Shown: positions 7,941 to 17,138 of the stretch, piece by piece
Position numbering within the stretch: position 1 is the stretch's first letter
Layout: each line of letters begins with the position of its first letter
Assembly: GCF_008370345.1 (NCBI RefSeq)
Contig: NZ_VTUU01000014.1
Coordinates: 1-64,000, forward strand
Direction: 5' to 3'
Length of the DNA: 64,000 nucleotides
Origin: Marinobacter salinexigens
Lineage (GTDB): Bacteria; Pseudomonadota; Gammaproteobacteria; Pseudomonadales; Oleiphilaceae
Position numbers and translations under genes: made by a program
Notes under the pieces: model-generated
The model's database searches: none
The model's input: only the letters and a program-made list of their open reading frames with translations
Told to the model about the DNA's origin: nothing

Positions 7941-8873
7941 TTATCGTGCGCTTTGGAAAACCACCTTGAGTCCCGCTGGCATGCCGCCACCACTGGCGCG
8001 CAGGCCCCGATAGCTGAGGATCAGAACGCTCAGGGGGATGAGGTAGGGAAGGGTCGCAAGCAGATAAGGGGAGATATCAACGCCCCAGGATTGCAGTTTC
8101 AGGTTGAGGGCTTCCGATGCTCCGAACAGCAGGGCCGCAGGCAGGGCGTACCAGGGATTCCAGCGGGCAACGATGACCAGGCCGACCGCAACAAGGCCAC
8201 GGCCTGCGGTCATGCCCTCAACCCAGTTGGCGGTGTAATCCACTGCGAGTGCTGCGCCAGCGAACCCCGACATCAGTCCACCGAAGGCGATCGCTGCCAG
8301 TTGGTAAGGCGCCGGGTTGTGTCCCAGGTTACGGGTAATGTCGAGGGATTCGCCGGTAGAGCGCCAGCGCAGGCCGGTGCGGGTACGAAACAGGAAAACA
8401 GAAATGACCGGGATCGCCAGTAGCGTGATCAGTACCGTTGGCGTGATTGGCCCCAGGAACTGACCGAGCAGTGGGATGTCGCTGACAAAGGTATGGTTCA
8501 GGTTGCCGAGGGTGTCGATTTTGTCGCCGACAAAGGGAATGCCGTAATAGGCGCTGAGTCCACCGCCGAGAATCAGTACGGCCACACCACTGGCAATCTG
8601 GTTGGCGCCACAGCCGAGTACGAGGACCGCATGCACCATCGACAGAGCGATGCCTGCGGCACAGGCTGCCAACACGCCGAGCCAGGGATCGCCGGTTATT
8701 GATGCCACGGCAAAGCCGGTCATCGCGCCCAGAAGCATCTGACCTTCCACGCCAAGGTTGATCACCCCGCTGCGCTGGGTCATCGACTCGCCAAGTACGA
8801 CGGCCAATACCGGTGTTGCGCTGCGCAGGGCGGCAAACAGCAGAGTAAGGAGTTCGGTGATAAACGATTCCAT
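7941..8873 (-). CDS. ABC transporter permease, nucleoside/BMP type (system 1, NupQ-like)
   Basis: The 310-residue membrane protein of the BPD_transp_2 (RbsC/LivH-like) family has about eight hydrophobic segments. Typical family stretches are SGVINLGVEGQMLLGA and TAGRGLVAVGLVIVARWNPW. It should pair with the permease at 8906 to form the channel for system 1. The 33-base gap to the binding-protein gene and common strand show one operon. Confidence 0.85.
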   Translation of the reverse strand: MESFITELLTLLFAALRSATPVLAVVLGESMTQRSGVINLGVEGQMLLGAMTGFAVASITGDPWLGVLAACAAGIALSMVHAVLVLGCGANQIASGVAVLILGGGLSAYYGIPFVGDKIDTLGNLNHTFVSDIPLLGQFLGPITPTVLITLLAIPVISVFLFRTRTGLRWRSTGESLDITRNLGHNPAPYQLAAIAFGGLMSGFAGAALAVDYTANWVEGMTAGRGLVAVGLVIVARWNPWYALPAALLFGASEALNLKLQSWGVDISPYLLATLPYLIPLSVLILSYRGLRASGGGMPAGLKVVFQSAR

Positions 8874-8905
8874 AAAGTGTCCTTCACATTGCTATCTGGT
8901 GGTGT

Positions 8906-9964
8906 TCAGGCTGCTCGACGCCTGGCCCAAAGGCTGGAGACGGCCAGAACGGTAATGAACAGGAGTGCCTGCAGGATGTCGGCACTGGCTTTGGGAAGTT
9001 GCGCGTACAGTTGCAGGGAATCCGCCGATGCAAGCAGTCCGCCCATCAATACAGACAGCGGGATGATGCGAAGGAAGTTCTGGCCAGCCAGCCAGGCCAC
9101 CAGAAACCCGGTCATGCCGTAGCCACTGGCAAGGCCGTCCTGAAGGCGGTTCTGGATAACCGAGGCCTCGGCAATACCGGCCAGTCCGGCCAGAAGGCCG
9201 CCCACTGCCATGACAATCAGTACGTTGCGTTCGTAAGAGATGCCTGCGGTGGTGCCGACTCGCGGATTGCTGCGGCTGACCTGCAACCCCAGCCCCCAGC
9301 GGCTGCGGGTGACCAGGATATGCAGCACGATGGCGGCCACAACGCCAAAAATCAGCCCCATATGAACCCGGGTATCAAAGAACTGCGGCAGGATGGCGCC
9401 TTCAGGGAACTCTATGGTGGCAGGCCATCCCAGGGAGTTGGGGTTTTTCCAGGGCCCATGGACTACAAAACTCACAAGCAGGACGCCTACGTAATTCAGC
9501 AGCAGGGTGGAGATAGTTTCGTTGACGCCAAGTCGGGTTTTAAGCAGGCCGGGTATCACACCCCACAGTGCACCACCTGCCATAGCGCCGGTGAGCATGA
9601 GTGGCATGAGCAGCCAGCCGGGCTGTTCAACAGCAGCGAGCACCGCACCTGTTCCGAACAGAGCGCCGAGATAAAGCTGGCCTTCTCCACCGACACTGAT
9701 CAACCCCAGTCGGGCTGGCAGCGCGACGGCCAGGGCGGTCAGAAGAATGGGGGCAGTCTTTACCAGCGTCTCGCTGAAGGAATAGCCATCACCAAACGCT
9801 CCCATGACCATTTCGTGGAACAGTGACAATGCTTCACGGCCATTGATGGCGAAGAAAATCAGCGCAGCGGCCACAAAGGTGGCCGCCATGACGAGGACCG
9901 CACCGGCGGGGCCTGCCAGAAGCCGTAGTCCAAACTTCAAGACTGGTGAGGTGGAGCTTGTCAT
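8906..9964 (-). CDS. ABC transporter permease, nucleoside/BMP type (system 1, NupP-like)
   Basis: The 352-residue multi-pass protein of the same family is longer at the N-terminus than its partner, as is usual for the first permease of these systems. GLISVGGEGQLYLGALFGTG and TLLLNYVGVLLVSF are family hallmarks. Its ATG overlaps the stop of the ATPase gene by 4 bases, suggesting translational coupling. Confidence 0.85.
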   Translation of the reverse strand: MTSSTSPVLKFGLRLLAGPAGAVLVMAATFVAAALIFFAINGREALSLFHEMVMGAFGDGYSFSETLVKTAPILLTALAVALPARLGLISVGGEGQLYLGALFGTGAVLAAVEQPGWLLMPLMLTGAMAGGALWGVIPGLLKTRLGVNETISTLLLNYVGVLLVSFVVHGPWKNPNSLGWPATIEFPEGAILPQFFDTRVHMGLIFGVVAAIVLHILVTRSRWGLGLQVSRSNPRVGTTAGISYERNVLIVMAVGGLLAGLAGIAEASVIQNRLQDGLASGYGMTGFLVAWLAGQNFLRIIPLSVLMGGLLASADSLQLYAQLPKASADILQALLFITVLAVSSLWARRRAA

Positions 9965-11523
9965 GATGCAGTCCTCGGGTGGGCTTCAGCAGGTGTCGGG
10001 ATATGCTCTGTTGTGGTTTTTTTCTCGCCGGTCATGGCGCGGCCAATGTCCAGCCTGTTGGAGGTCTTGGGATCGAACAAACCGGAAACTTGGCCACCCT
10101 GCAAGACAGCGATGCGGTGGGCATAGGCCATCAAGTCATCCAGGTCTTCGGATATCCAGAGTACGGCCGCTCCGTCGCGGGCCTTGGCGAAGAGAGCCTG
10201 GTAGATGTCGTGGGCGGCGCCGGCATCCAGTCCCATTGTCGGGTAGGCCGCCACGATCAAATCCGGGCGCCCATGGAGTTCCCGTCCTACCACGAGTTTC
10301 TGCAAGTTGCCCCCGGATAGTTGCCCAGCCAGTAATGCCGGGTTGTCAGGCCGTACCTGATAGCGATGGATGATGTTCAGGGTCAGTGTTTCCTCCGGTT
10401 CCCAGGCAGGAAAGAAGCTCAGTTGCCGGAAATGGGACAGGGCGACGTTGGTGGTCAGGGACAGGTCGCCAGCGACTGCGTTCACGGCTGGCTGCTCGGG
10501 AATATAGGCTATACGTTCAGAGGTTTTAGGTGCCTGGCTGGCCGAGTGCAGGGTGATTCCGTCGAGGATGACTTCGCCGCGGGTGAGGCTGGCAAGCCCA
10601 ACGAGTGCGTCTGCGAGCAGCAGTTGTCCATTGCCGGACACGCCGGCAATGCCGAGGATTTCACCGGCGCCAATGTTGAGGTTGATATCGTCAATGGACT
10701 GCACGCCCTGATGGGCATGCAGGTTACGAATGAGGACTCGCGGGGGCCTGCCAGTAACCTCCGGGAGCGGCGTTGTGTCTATCTCCGAACGCCGGTTGCT
10801 GTCTCCCATCATCAGGCTGACCAGAGAGGCCTCGTTATAATCCTCACGGGAAAGTGTTTTGATCAGGCGGCCTGAGCGCATGACCACCACCCGGTGGGCG
10901 CAGGCCATGACGTCCTGCATCTTGTGGGTGATCAGGACAATGCTGCGGCCAGCATCCGATAGCTTGCGGATCAGTCCCCACAGCCGTTCTGCCTCCTGGG
11001 GTGGCAGCACAGACGTGGGCTCATCGAGAATCAATACCTTGGCGTCCAGGTTCAGGACTTTGACCAGTTCCAGCAGTTGTCTCTGGCCGACCGACAGGTC
11101 CCGCACCAGCGTGTTCGGGTCCAGGCCCGGAGCGAGTTCCTCCAGGTAGGCGAGTACTTTGCGTTGAGGGGCACCTGCGCCAAAGAGTCGCCGAAAGGTC
11201 CAGAATGGCGGTTTGGGGTAAGCCAGTAAAAGATTGTCCAGCACGGAAAGTGCCGGAATCAGGTTGAACTGCTGGAACACCATGCCAATCCCAAGCGACA
11301 TGGCTTTCTGTGGGGAATCAATCAGGGTCTCATGACCGTTGATGATGATGCTCCCCTCGTCTGGTGGGTACAGGCCGAACAACATCTTCATCAGCGTGCT
11401 TTTGCCGGCACCGTTCTCCCCGAGTAGTGCAATCACTTCGCCCTGACGAATGTCCAGGGAGATGCCATCGTTGGCAGTGACTTCACCGAACCGCTTGGTG
11501 ATGTTGTAGAGCTGGATCTCCAT
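9961..11523 (-). CDS. ABC transporter double ATPase, nucleoside/BMP type (system 1)
   Basis: The 520-residue fusion holds two ATPase domains, as in RbsA and YufO. The first has a complete Walker A (GENGAGKST), signature LSVGQRQ and Walker B VLILDEPT. The second has a degenerate P-loop (GVSGNGQ) and a weak Walker B, which is normal for this family. I chose ATG 11523 (MEIQLYNITK), with AAGG 7 bases upstream; a longer frame to 11586 would run through the promoter and operator. It is first in a seven-gene operon with transport, two cysteine hydrolases and an HpxZ-like gene. Confidence 0.85.
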   Translation of the reverse strand: MEIQLYNITKRFGEVTANDGISLDIRQGEVIALLGENGAGKSTLMKMLFGLYPPDEGSIIINGHETLIDSPQKAMSLGIGMVFQQFNLIPALSVLDNLLLAYPKPPFWTFRRLFGAGAPQRKVLAYLEELAPGLDPNTLVRDLSVGQRQLLELVKVLNLDAKVLILDEPTSVLPPQEAERLWGLIRKLSDAGRSIVLITHKMQDVMACAHRVVVMRSGRLIKTLSREDYNEASLVSLMMGDSNRRSEIDTTPLPEVTGRPPRVLIRNLHAHQGVQSIDDINLNIGAGEILGIAGVSGNGQLLLADALVGLASLTRGEVILDGITLHSASQAPKTSERIAYIPEQPAVNAVAGDLSLTTNVALSHFRQLSFFPAWEPEETLTLNIIHRYQVRPDNPALLAGQLSGGNLQKLVVGRELHGRPDLIVAAYPTMGLDAGAAHDIYQALFAKARDGAAVLWISEDLDDLMAYAHRIAVLQGGQVSGLFDPKTSNRLDIGRAMTGEKKTTTEHIPTPAEAHPRTAS

Positions 11524-11549
11524 GAATGAGCCTTGGACCTGAAAAGTTT

Positions 11550-11561
11550 GTTGTATACAAC
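11550..11561. promoter_or_regulatory. GntR/FCD-type operator, GTTGTATACAAC
   Basis: This perfect 12-bp palindrome has the TTGTATACAA core recognised by many FCD-subfamily GntR regulators. It covers the predicted +1 of the sigma-54 promoter on the minus strand. The divergent gene at 11800 encodes such a regulator and is the obvious candidate to bind it. Confidence 0.65.
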
Positions 11562-11562
11562 C

Positions 11563-11578
11563 TGCATGGATCATGCCA
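11563..11578 (-). promoter_or_regulatory. Sigma-54 promoter (-24/-12) of the BMP-hydrolase operon
   Basis: On the minus strand, TGGCATG-ATCC-ATGCA has the invariant GG and GC exactly 10 bases apart and matches most other consensus positions. The predicted start near 11552 lies in the GTTGTATACAAC palindrome. The -24 element is also part of a 20-bp perfect palindrome (11570-11589, ATCATGCCAC and its complement). Confidence 0.6.
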
Positions 11579-11799
11579 CGTGGCATGATGGGCGTTGTCG
11601 GCTGTGCAAGTAGGGTTTAGCCAGGCTTTTATTTGATAAAGTTAAGTAAAATCATGGAATTGCTGCTCTATATTGGTGCCGGAATATTGTACTTGCTCCA
11701 ACGTTGGGCGCATTGTGCCGGGAGAGCGTTCTGCTTTTTGATTGAAATAGAGCGAACCTTGATCAATGATGTATGCAACAGGATCGTAGGGAGTGAACG

Positions 11800-12498
11800 A
11801 TGACTGAATCACCCAGGAAGTGGACAGCAGACCGCATCTACCAGAACCTGCGCCAAGGGATCATGAATCTGGAACTGTATCCCGGCAGTCGGGTTACCGA
11901 AACAGAGCTGGCACAACGTTTCGGGGTCAGTCGAACGCCGGTTCGAGAGGCTTTGCAACGCCTGGCGGTGGAGGGGTACCTCACCATCCGGCCCAAGCAC
12001 GGCTGCTACATTCGCCAACTCGATGTATTTGAGCTGGCTGAGTACTACGACGTACGGGTAGGGCTGGAGCTGGAAAGTGTTGCCCTGATGGGGAAGCGTA
12101 TTCCCTACCGGGAGGTTGCCGAACTGGCAGAGGACTGGGACCCCGGGCGAGCGGGCTACGGTTTAGAAGGAACAGAGTCGTTCAAGGATGCCGAAGAATC
12201 TTTTCACATCCGACTGGCAGGCCTGTGTGGTAATCCGGTTCTTGTCCAGTACCTGAAGGACGTCAATAACCATATCCGGATTGTGCGGCGCCTGGGGTTG
12301 CCGGACAGGGACAGTGTGCTGAAAACCTATCACGAGCATTACGATATCTGTCAGCGTATCCTCGCCAATGACCTGGACGGGGCTGCCACGTTGTTGCGTG
12401 CCCATATCCACGAAAGTCAGGCAAAAAGCCGTGAGGTGACCCTCGTTCAATTGGAAAGGCGTCGCCAGGCCCTGGATCAGGGTTCCGGCGCCGGCTAA
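11800..12498 (+). CDS. GntR-family regulator, FCD subfamily
   Basis: The 232-residue regulator has an N-terminal winged helix (residues 10-75, ETELAQRFGVSRTPVREALQRL) and a C-terminal all-helical FCD ligand domain (residues 85-220) with metal-site candidates such as HIRLAG and HEHYD. FCD regulators usually repress and sense small organic acids or ring fragments. It is divergent from the BMP-hydrolase operon and 69 bases upstream of the formamidase gene. It therefore probably controls both sides through TTGTATACAA-type sites. Confidence 0.85.
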   Translation: MTESPRKWTADRIYQNLRQGIMNLELYPGSRVTETELAQRFGVSRTPVREALQRLAVEGYLTIRPKHGCYIRQLDVFELAEYYDVRVGLELESVALMGKRIPYREVAELAEDWDPGRAGYGLEGTESFKDAEESFHIRLAGLCGNPVLVQYLKDVNNHIRIVRRLGLPDRDSVLKTYHEHYDICQRILANDLDGAATLLRAHIHESQAKSREVTLVQLERRRQALDQGSGAG

Positions 12499-12567
12499 TC
12501 CACCGCTGGCATGCTTCCTGCTGCATGGCTTACGTCATTGTGCCCTTGCAACAGGAGATGAAACAGA

Positions 12568-13563
12568 ATGAGTGGATTAGGTGGTTTGAACAAATCGCCC
12601 AACGGCGTTGTGATCGGACTGGTCCAGCTGCAACTGCCGGATGTGGCAACACCGGAACAATTGCAGGCCCAGACCCGGAAGGTATGCGAACTGCTGGGTA
12701 AGGCCCGCCGTCAGTCTCCGGTGATGGATCTGGTGGTATTTCCTGAATATTGTCTGCACGGCCTGTCGATGAACATTGATCCGGCCATTATGTGTGACCG
12801 GGATGGTCCGGAAATGGAAGCGTTCCGAGACGCCTGCCGGGAACATGATATCTGGGGCTGCTTTTCGATTATGGAGTTCAACCCCAAGGGCAATCCCTAT
12901 AACACCGGGGTCATCATTGATAACACGGGTGAAGTGCGCCTTTTCTATCGCAAACTGCATCCATGGGTGCCGGTAGAACCCTGGGAGCCGGGTAACCTGG
13001 GTATTCCTGTCTGTGACGGCCCCAATGGCAGCCGGCTGGCACTGGCTATCTGTCACGACGGTATGTTTCCGGAAGTCGCGCGTGAATGTGCGTACAAAGG
13101 TGCCAACATCATGCTCCGGACCGCGGGTTATACCGCCCCCATCCGTCATGCCTGGAAAATCACCAATCAGGCCAATGCGTTCTGCAATTTGATGGTGACG
13201 GCTAACGTCTGCCTTGCAGGTTCTGACGGAACCTTCAACTCCATGGGCGAAGGCATGGTGGTTAATTTTGATGGTGAGCCGATGGTCGAAGGAAGTGGCT
13301 TTGCGGATGAAATCATAACAGCAGAGGTACGTCCGGATTTAGTGGATGAGGCGCGGATCCACTGGGGGGTAGAGAACAATATTTACCAACTTGGGCACCG
13401 TGGGTATGTCGCCGTCAAAGGTGGGGCGAATGATTGCCCTTATACGTTCATGCAGGACATGGTTCGCGGTGAATACCGCTTGCCATGGGATGGTGATGTG
13501 GCCGTAGTCGATGGTCGTGGATTTGGCTTTGAGCCATCCGAACGAGGCTACGAGCCAAAATAG
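12568..13563 (+). CDS. amiF: Formamidase (AmiF-like nitrilase superfamily)
   Basis: The 331-residue enzyme lines up over its full length with Helicobacter pylori formamidase AmiF. It carries the catalytic Glu60 (VFPEYCLHG), Lys129 (YRKLHPW) and Cys162 (AICHDGMFPE), and the shared ending NNIYQLGHRGYVA. The expected reaction is formamide plus water to formate plus ammonia; short-chain amides are a possible alternative. It sits downstream of the GntR gene, in the same direction, with AGGAG before the ATG. Formamide release would fit breakdown of a purine- or triazine-like ring by the neighbouring enzymes. Confidence 0.85.
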   Translation: MSGLGGLNKSPNGVVIGLVQLQLPDVATPEQLQAQTRKVCELLGKARRQSPVMDLVVFPEYCLHGLSMNIDPAIMCDRDGPEMEAFRDACREHDIWGCFSIMEFNPKGNPYNTGVIIDNTGEVRLFYRKLHPWVPVEPWEPGNLGIPVCDGPNGSRLALAICHDGMFPEVARECAYKGANIMLRTAGYTAPIRHAWKITNQANAFCNLMVTANVCLAGSDGTFNSMGEGMVVNFDGEPMVEGSGFADEIITAEVRPDLVDEARIHWGVENNIYQLGHRGYVAVKGGANDCPYTFMQDMVRGEYRLPWDGDVAVVDGRGFGFEPSERGYEPK

Positions 13564-13580
13564 GACAGGTGAGCTCTGAC

Positions 13581-13604
13581 CCCGGAAGGGTTGACCCTTC
13601 CGGG
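13581..13604. terminator. Strong hairpin between convergent genes
   Basis: A 10-bp perfect stem (CCCGGAAGGG with CCCTTCCGGG) encloses the loop TTGA, between the formamidase gene and the convergent hydrolase gene at 13632. No T-run follows on either strand, so termination may be partial or may depend on other factors. Confidence 0.55.
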
Positions 13605-13631
13605 TATGTCTGCCGTTCGAGCGGCGGTGGT

Positions 13632-14291
13632 TCAGATAGTCTGCGATCCGTTGGGGGATGACCTCAATCGGGCAAGAACATCTTCAGTGTTTGCAACTTC
13701 CCCGAATTCATAAGCAAAGGTCGTGAGTGCGACCTTCTGCACTTCTTCTGCCGATACCTCCCCGAAGCCCAGGTCCGGGTAGGGCATGGCAGCATTGGCG
13801 TCACTGACGGCAATGACCTTGTATTCCCGGTGCACGGCGTCGCGAATGGTGGTGTCGCAGCAGACGTTGGTGACGGTACCGCAGACGATCAGGGTATCCA
13901 CATCCTTTGAACGCAGAACGGTGTCCAGGTCGGTGTAGTGGAACCCGCTGTAGAACAACTTGTCCACCACCACGTCACCGGTTTTCGGCGCCAGTTCGTC
14001 GATCACTTCTACCATAGGGTTGGCACGGGCAAGGACCTGGTCCACATCCGGGTACATGTCACGCATGCGGCCGGTGTCACTGCCGTCTCCCCGAACGATA
14101 TGCCGGAGGTAGATTACCGGCACGCCAGAGCTCCTGCAGGCTTCGGCCAGCTCGCTGATCCGTGGCGTAACGTCTTTGGTGGAGGGGACATACAGATCCC
14201 CCTCCGGATCACAGAACACCTTTTGCATATCCACGATCACAAGCGCCGTGCGGCTCCGGTGTATAGGCCATTGGTGTTTCAGCTTGGGCAT
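13632..14291 (-). CDS. Isochorismatase-fold cysteine hydrolase
   Basis: The 219-residue hydrolase has Asp21 (VIVDMQ), a catalytic Lys in VVDKLFYSGF, and Cys in TNVCCDTTIRDA. It is closer to general cysteine hydrolases (ureide or peroxyureidoacrylate hydrolase-like) than to the biuret pair at 5437-6849. It is the last gene of the long minus-strand operon that starts at 21167 and includes a YdfG-like reductase. A role like that of RutB, cutting a ureido acid made by the operon's own dioxygenase, is an inference. Confidence 0.75.
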   Translation of the reverse strand: MPKLKHQWPIHRSRTALVIVDMQKVFCDPEGDLYVPSTKDVTPRISELAEACRSSGVPVIYLRHIVRGDGSDTGRMRDMYPDVDQVLARANPMVEVIDELAPKTGDVVVDKLFYSGFHYTDLDTVLRSKDVDTLIVCGTVTNVCCDTTIRDAVHREYKVIAVSDANAAMPYPDLGFGEVSAEEVQKVALTTFAYEFGEVANTEDVLARLRSSPNGSQTI

Positions 14292-14303
14292 GACGGGGCT
14301 TCC

Positions 14304-15074
14304 TTATTCAGGTGATGGTTCCCGGAAGATGGCATAGGGCCCCCAGGCCTGACGCACAGGTACCATCTCTATCCGGTTGATATTGATGTGATCCGGCAGG
14401 TTGGCGATGTGAGCAATCTGTTCGGCCACGTCGACAGCAGACAGAGGCACAGTGCCTTTATAGACTGCATCCGCTGCGGCCTGATCGCCACTGTTACGAA
14501 CGACTGAAAACTCGGTTTCCGCAATGCCCGGTGCCAGATCTGTCACCCGTACTCCGGTGCCCATCAGGTCGCTTCTGAGGTTGTAGGAAAACTGTTTGAT
14601 AAAGGCCTTGCTGGCACCGTAGACATGGCTGCCCGGGTAGGGCCATTCCCCGGCTGTGGAGCCGATGTTGATAATGTTCGCGCCTGCGCCCGTTTCAATA
14701 AGGCGTGGGAGCAGTGCGTGGGTGACGTTCACCACACCGGTAATGTTGGTATTAATCATGGTGTGCAGGTCTGCCAGTGCCACGTTCTGCATGGCAGCTG
14801 GTGCCAGGGCCAGTCCGGCATTGTTCACCAGGGTATGCACCTGACGGAACTCCGGTGGCAGGCAGGCGATTGCGTCTGCCACTGCGGTGGCATCCTGAAC
14901 ATCGAGTTTCAGGGGATGAACCGGCACCAGCGCACCCAGTTCATTGGCGAGGGCAAACAGCCGTTCCTCGCGGCGGCCGGTAATGATCAGGGACCAGCCG
15001 TCGCGGGCGAAGCGACGGGCGGTGGCGGCACCGAAGCCGGATGTGGCTCCGGTGATAAACAGGGTCTTGCTCAA
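14304..15074 (-). CDS. ydfG: SDR-family oxidoreductase, YdfG-like malonic semialdehyde reductase
   Basis: The 256-residue short-chain dehydrogenase has the NADP motif TGATSGFG, the NNAG motif and the active site Ser...Tyr-x-x-x-Lys (GSTAGEWPYPGSHVYGASK). It follows E. coli YdfG closely along its length, including the NINRIEMVPV ending. YdfG reduces malonic semialdehyde, the toxic end product of uracil breakdown by Rut, to 3-hydroxypropionate. RutE at 25521 has the same role, so the cell would have two reductases for this step or for methylmalonic semialdehyde from thymine. Confidence 0.8.
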   Translation of the reverse strand: MSKTLFITGATSGFGAATARRFARDGWSLIITGRREERLFALANELGALVPVHPLKLDVQDATAVADAIACLPPEFRQVHTLVNNAGLALAPAAMQNVALADLHTMINTNITGVVNVTHALLPRLIETGAGANIINIGSTAGEWPYPGSHVYGASKAFIKQFSYNLRSDLMGTGVRVTDLAPGIAETEFSVVRNSGDQAAADAVYKGTVPLSAVDVAEQIAHIANLPDHININRIEMVPVRQAWGPYAIFREPSPE

Positions 15075-15117
15075 AATACTCTCCTGTTACGGATAAAGGG
15101 TTCTTGAAAGCGTCAGG

Positions 15118-16050
15118 TCAGGTGCGTTCTTCCCGGATAAAGGGCGTGCCGAGTGCACCGGGCTGGCTGCTGCTATCGCGCTTGGAGATAGCGACCCAGA
15201 TCATCACTCCAAGGGTGATGGCGTATGGTGCCATGAACACAAAGTACTGGGGCAGCTTGATACCAGACGCCGCCAGTTGCGGGATCAACGCCTCGATGCA
15301 ACCGAACAGGATGGCGCCAGCGAGCGCTTTCCAGGGGGACCAGCGGGCAAAAATGACCAGGGCAACAGCAATCCAGCCCCGGCCGGCAGTCATGTTGGAA
15401 ATCCAGAGTTTGGTACTCAGCACGGCGATGAAGGCCCCGGCAAGCCCGATCAGCGCGGAGCCGATCACAATGGCTGCAAGCCGGTAACCCAGGACCGGAA
15501 TACCGGCTGCGTCGGCCGCCTGGGGGTTCTCACCAACGGCTCTCATGCGCAAACCGGAGGTGGTGCGATTCAGTGCCCATACGGAGATCAGGAAAATCAC
15601 CGGAACCAGGTAAACCACAACGTTCTGGATGAAGAAGCGCCCGACATAAGGCAACTCAGACAGCGGCCACAGAGCAATGGCTTCTAACCCGGGCACAGGC
15701 TGGTTGGTCCAGCCCATCAGTGTGCCGGTGAGCGTTGTCAGTCCCTGACAAAAGAAAACCAGCACCAGTCCCGAAATAACCTGATTGATGCGCATAACCA
15801 GAACCATCAGCGCAAACAGCAGTGAAACCACACCGGCCGCGACCATGGCCATAACCAGCGCAACGGCGGTCTGTTCAAAGGTCAGATAAGCACCGATACC
15901 GCATACTGCGCCCACCAGCATCAAACCCTCGGCTCCGAGGGCCAGCACGCCTGATTTCTCCGTAATGATCAGCCCGAGGGCCGCCAGAGCAAAGGGCACT
16001 GCAAACTCGGGGGTGTTACCCAGCCAGCTTGAAATCAGATCCATGGTCAT
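15118..16050 (-). CDS. ABC transporter permease, nucleoside/BMP type (system 2)
   Basis: The 310-residue multi-pass permease shows KSGVLALGAEGLMLVGAVCG and TAGRGWIAVALVIFARW, as in the system 1 permease at 7941. The start is either ATG 16050 (4-base overlap with the previous stop) or ATG 16044 (better spacing from GGAGGGG). It forms the channel with the product at 16047. Confidence 0.85.
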   Translation of the reverse strand: MTMDLISSWLGNTPEFAVPFALAALGLIITEKSGVLALGAEGLMLVGAVCGIGAYLTFEQTAVALVMAMVAAGVVSLLFALMVLVMRINQVISGLVLVFFCQGLTTLTGTLMGWTNQPVPGLEAIALWPLSELPYVGRFFIQNVVVYLVPVIFLISVWALNRTTSGLRMRAVGENPQAADAAGIPVLGYRLAAIVIGSALIGLAGAFIAVLSTKLWISNMTAGRGWIAVALVIFARWSPWKALAGAILFGCIEALIPQLAASGIKLPQYFVFMAPYAITLGVMIWVAISKRDSSSQPGALGTPFIREERT

Positions 16051-17138
16051 TCCCCTCCCTGAACTCGGCGAATACGGTGGCGGATAAAGAAATCAGACGA
16101 GGCGACGCAGATCACCAGTACGGCCTGGATCAACTGAACCATGGCAAATGGGATCTGGTAGAACACCTGAAGGCTGCGGCCCGCGACGAACAGAGTGGCA
16201 ATCAGCAAGGCTGCGCAGGTGGCGGCGATGGGGTTGTTGCGGGCGAGGAAGGCAATAAGAATCCCGGAAAAGCCGTACCCGACATAAAACGAATGGGTGA
16301 GCCTGCCTTCCTGTCCGGCGGCCACCATCAGGCCCGCGAGTCCTGCCAGAGCACCTGAAAAGAGCACGGCGAGCAGGATTGTTTTTGCCACCGGAACGCC
16401 GACGGAACGGGCGACCTGCGGGCTTTTGTCCACAAACCGAAGGTAAAGTCCGGCGCGGGAAATGTTGATGAACCAGAGGACGACCAAGGCAATCACAATG
16501 GCGATGGGAATCGACATACTCAAGCCATCGCCAAACTCTGGCAGCAGTTCAAAACTCTCGTATTTGGGCGAGTACGGGAAGGCATCCTTGGGGTCTTTCC
16601 AGGCACCGTACATCAGGTGTAGCAGGAAGTTGATGGCTATGTAATTAAGCATCAGGGTGGACACGATTTCGTTCACCTGAAGCTTCAGTCTCAACAGAAC
16701 CGGTGCGATTGCCCACAACAGACCGCAGGCCATGGCCGCCGCCATCATCAGGGGCAGGCGTATGGCCGGGCTGCCAATGTCCCACATAGTGATGGCCGTG
16801 GCGCCGATGGCGCCGAAAATCATCTGGCCTTCGAGTCCCAGATTCCAGAATTTCGCCCGGAACGCGAGGCAACCTGCCAGGCCGACCATAATCAGGGGCG
16901 ATGCCTGGAACAGGACAGACTGAAGGCTCTGGGCATCAAACAGCGTCAGGATCACGAATTCATTCAGCAGTTCCCCTGCCGGTACGCCGGCGACCACCAG
17001 AATGGTGCCGGAAACCAGAAGGCCAAGAATGAGGGAGCCTGCGATGATCAGGGCCTGCCAGTACCAGGCCATCTGCTGGCGGACTTCCAGCGCATACCTG
17101 CGGTTCATCAGGGGTCTTCGTAATGCAAATTCAGACAT
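16047..17138 (-). CDS. ABC transporter permease, nucleoside/BMP type (system 2)
   Basis: The 363-residue permease has about ten hydrophobic segments, with FRAKFWNLGLEGQMIFGAIG and TLMLNYIAINFLLHLMYGAW. It is paired with the 310-residue permease downstream, and its start overlaps the ATPase stop by 8 bases. The gene order (binding protein, ATPase, large permease, small permease) differs from system 1. The two systems therefore did not arise by recent duplication of the whole operon. Confidence 0.85.
   Translation of the reverse strand: MSEFALRRPLMNRRYALEVRQQMAWYWQALIIAGSLILGLLVSGTILVVAGVPAGELLNEFVILTLFDAQSLQSVLFQASPLIMVGLAGCLAFRAKFWNLGLEGQMIFGAIGATAITMWDIGSPAIRLPLMMAAAMACGLLWAIAPVLLRLKLQVNEIVSTLMLNYIAINFLLHLMYGAWKDPKDAFPYSPKYESFELLPEFGDGLSMSIPIAIVIALVVLWFINISRAGLYLRFVDKSPQVARSVGVPVAKTILLAVLFSGALAGLAGLMVAAGQEGRLTHSFYVGYGFSGILIAFLARNNPIAATCAALLIATLFVAGRSLQVFYQIPFAMVQLIQAVLVICVASSDFFIRHRIRRVQGGE

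Noticed and set aside
11759..11774. TTGATCA-AT-GATGTAT as an eighth RutR-type operator
   Set aside because: Only the left half matches; it lies in the GntR-controlled intergenic region and the right half fits no consensus.
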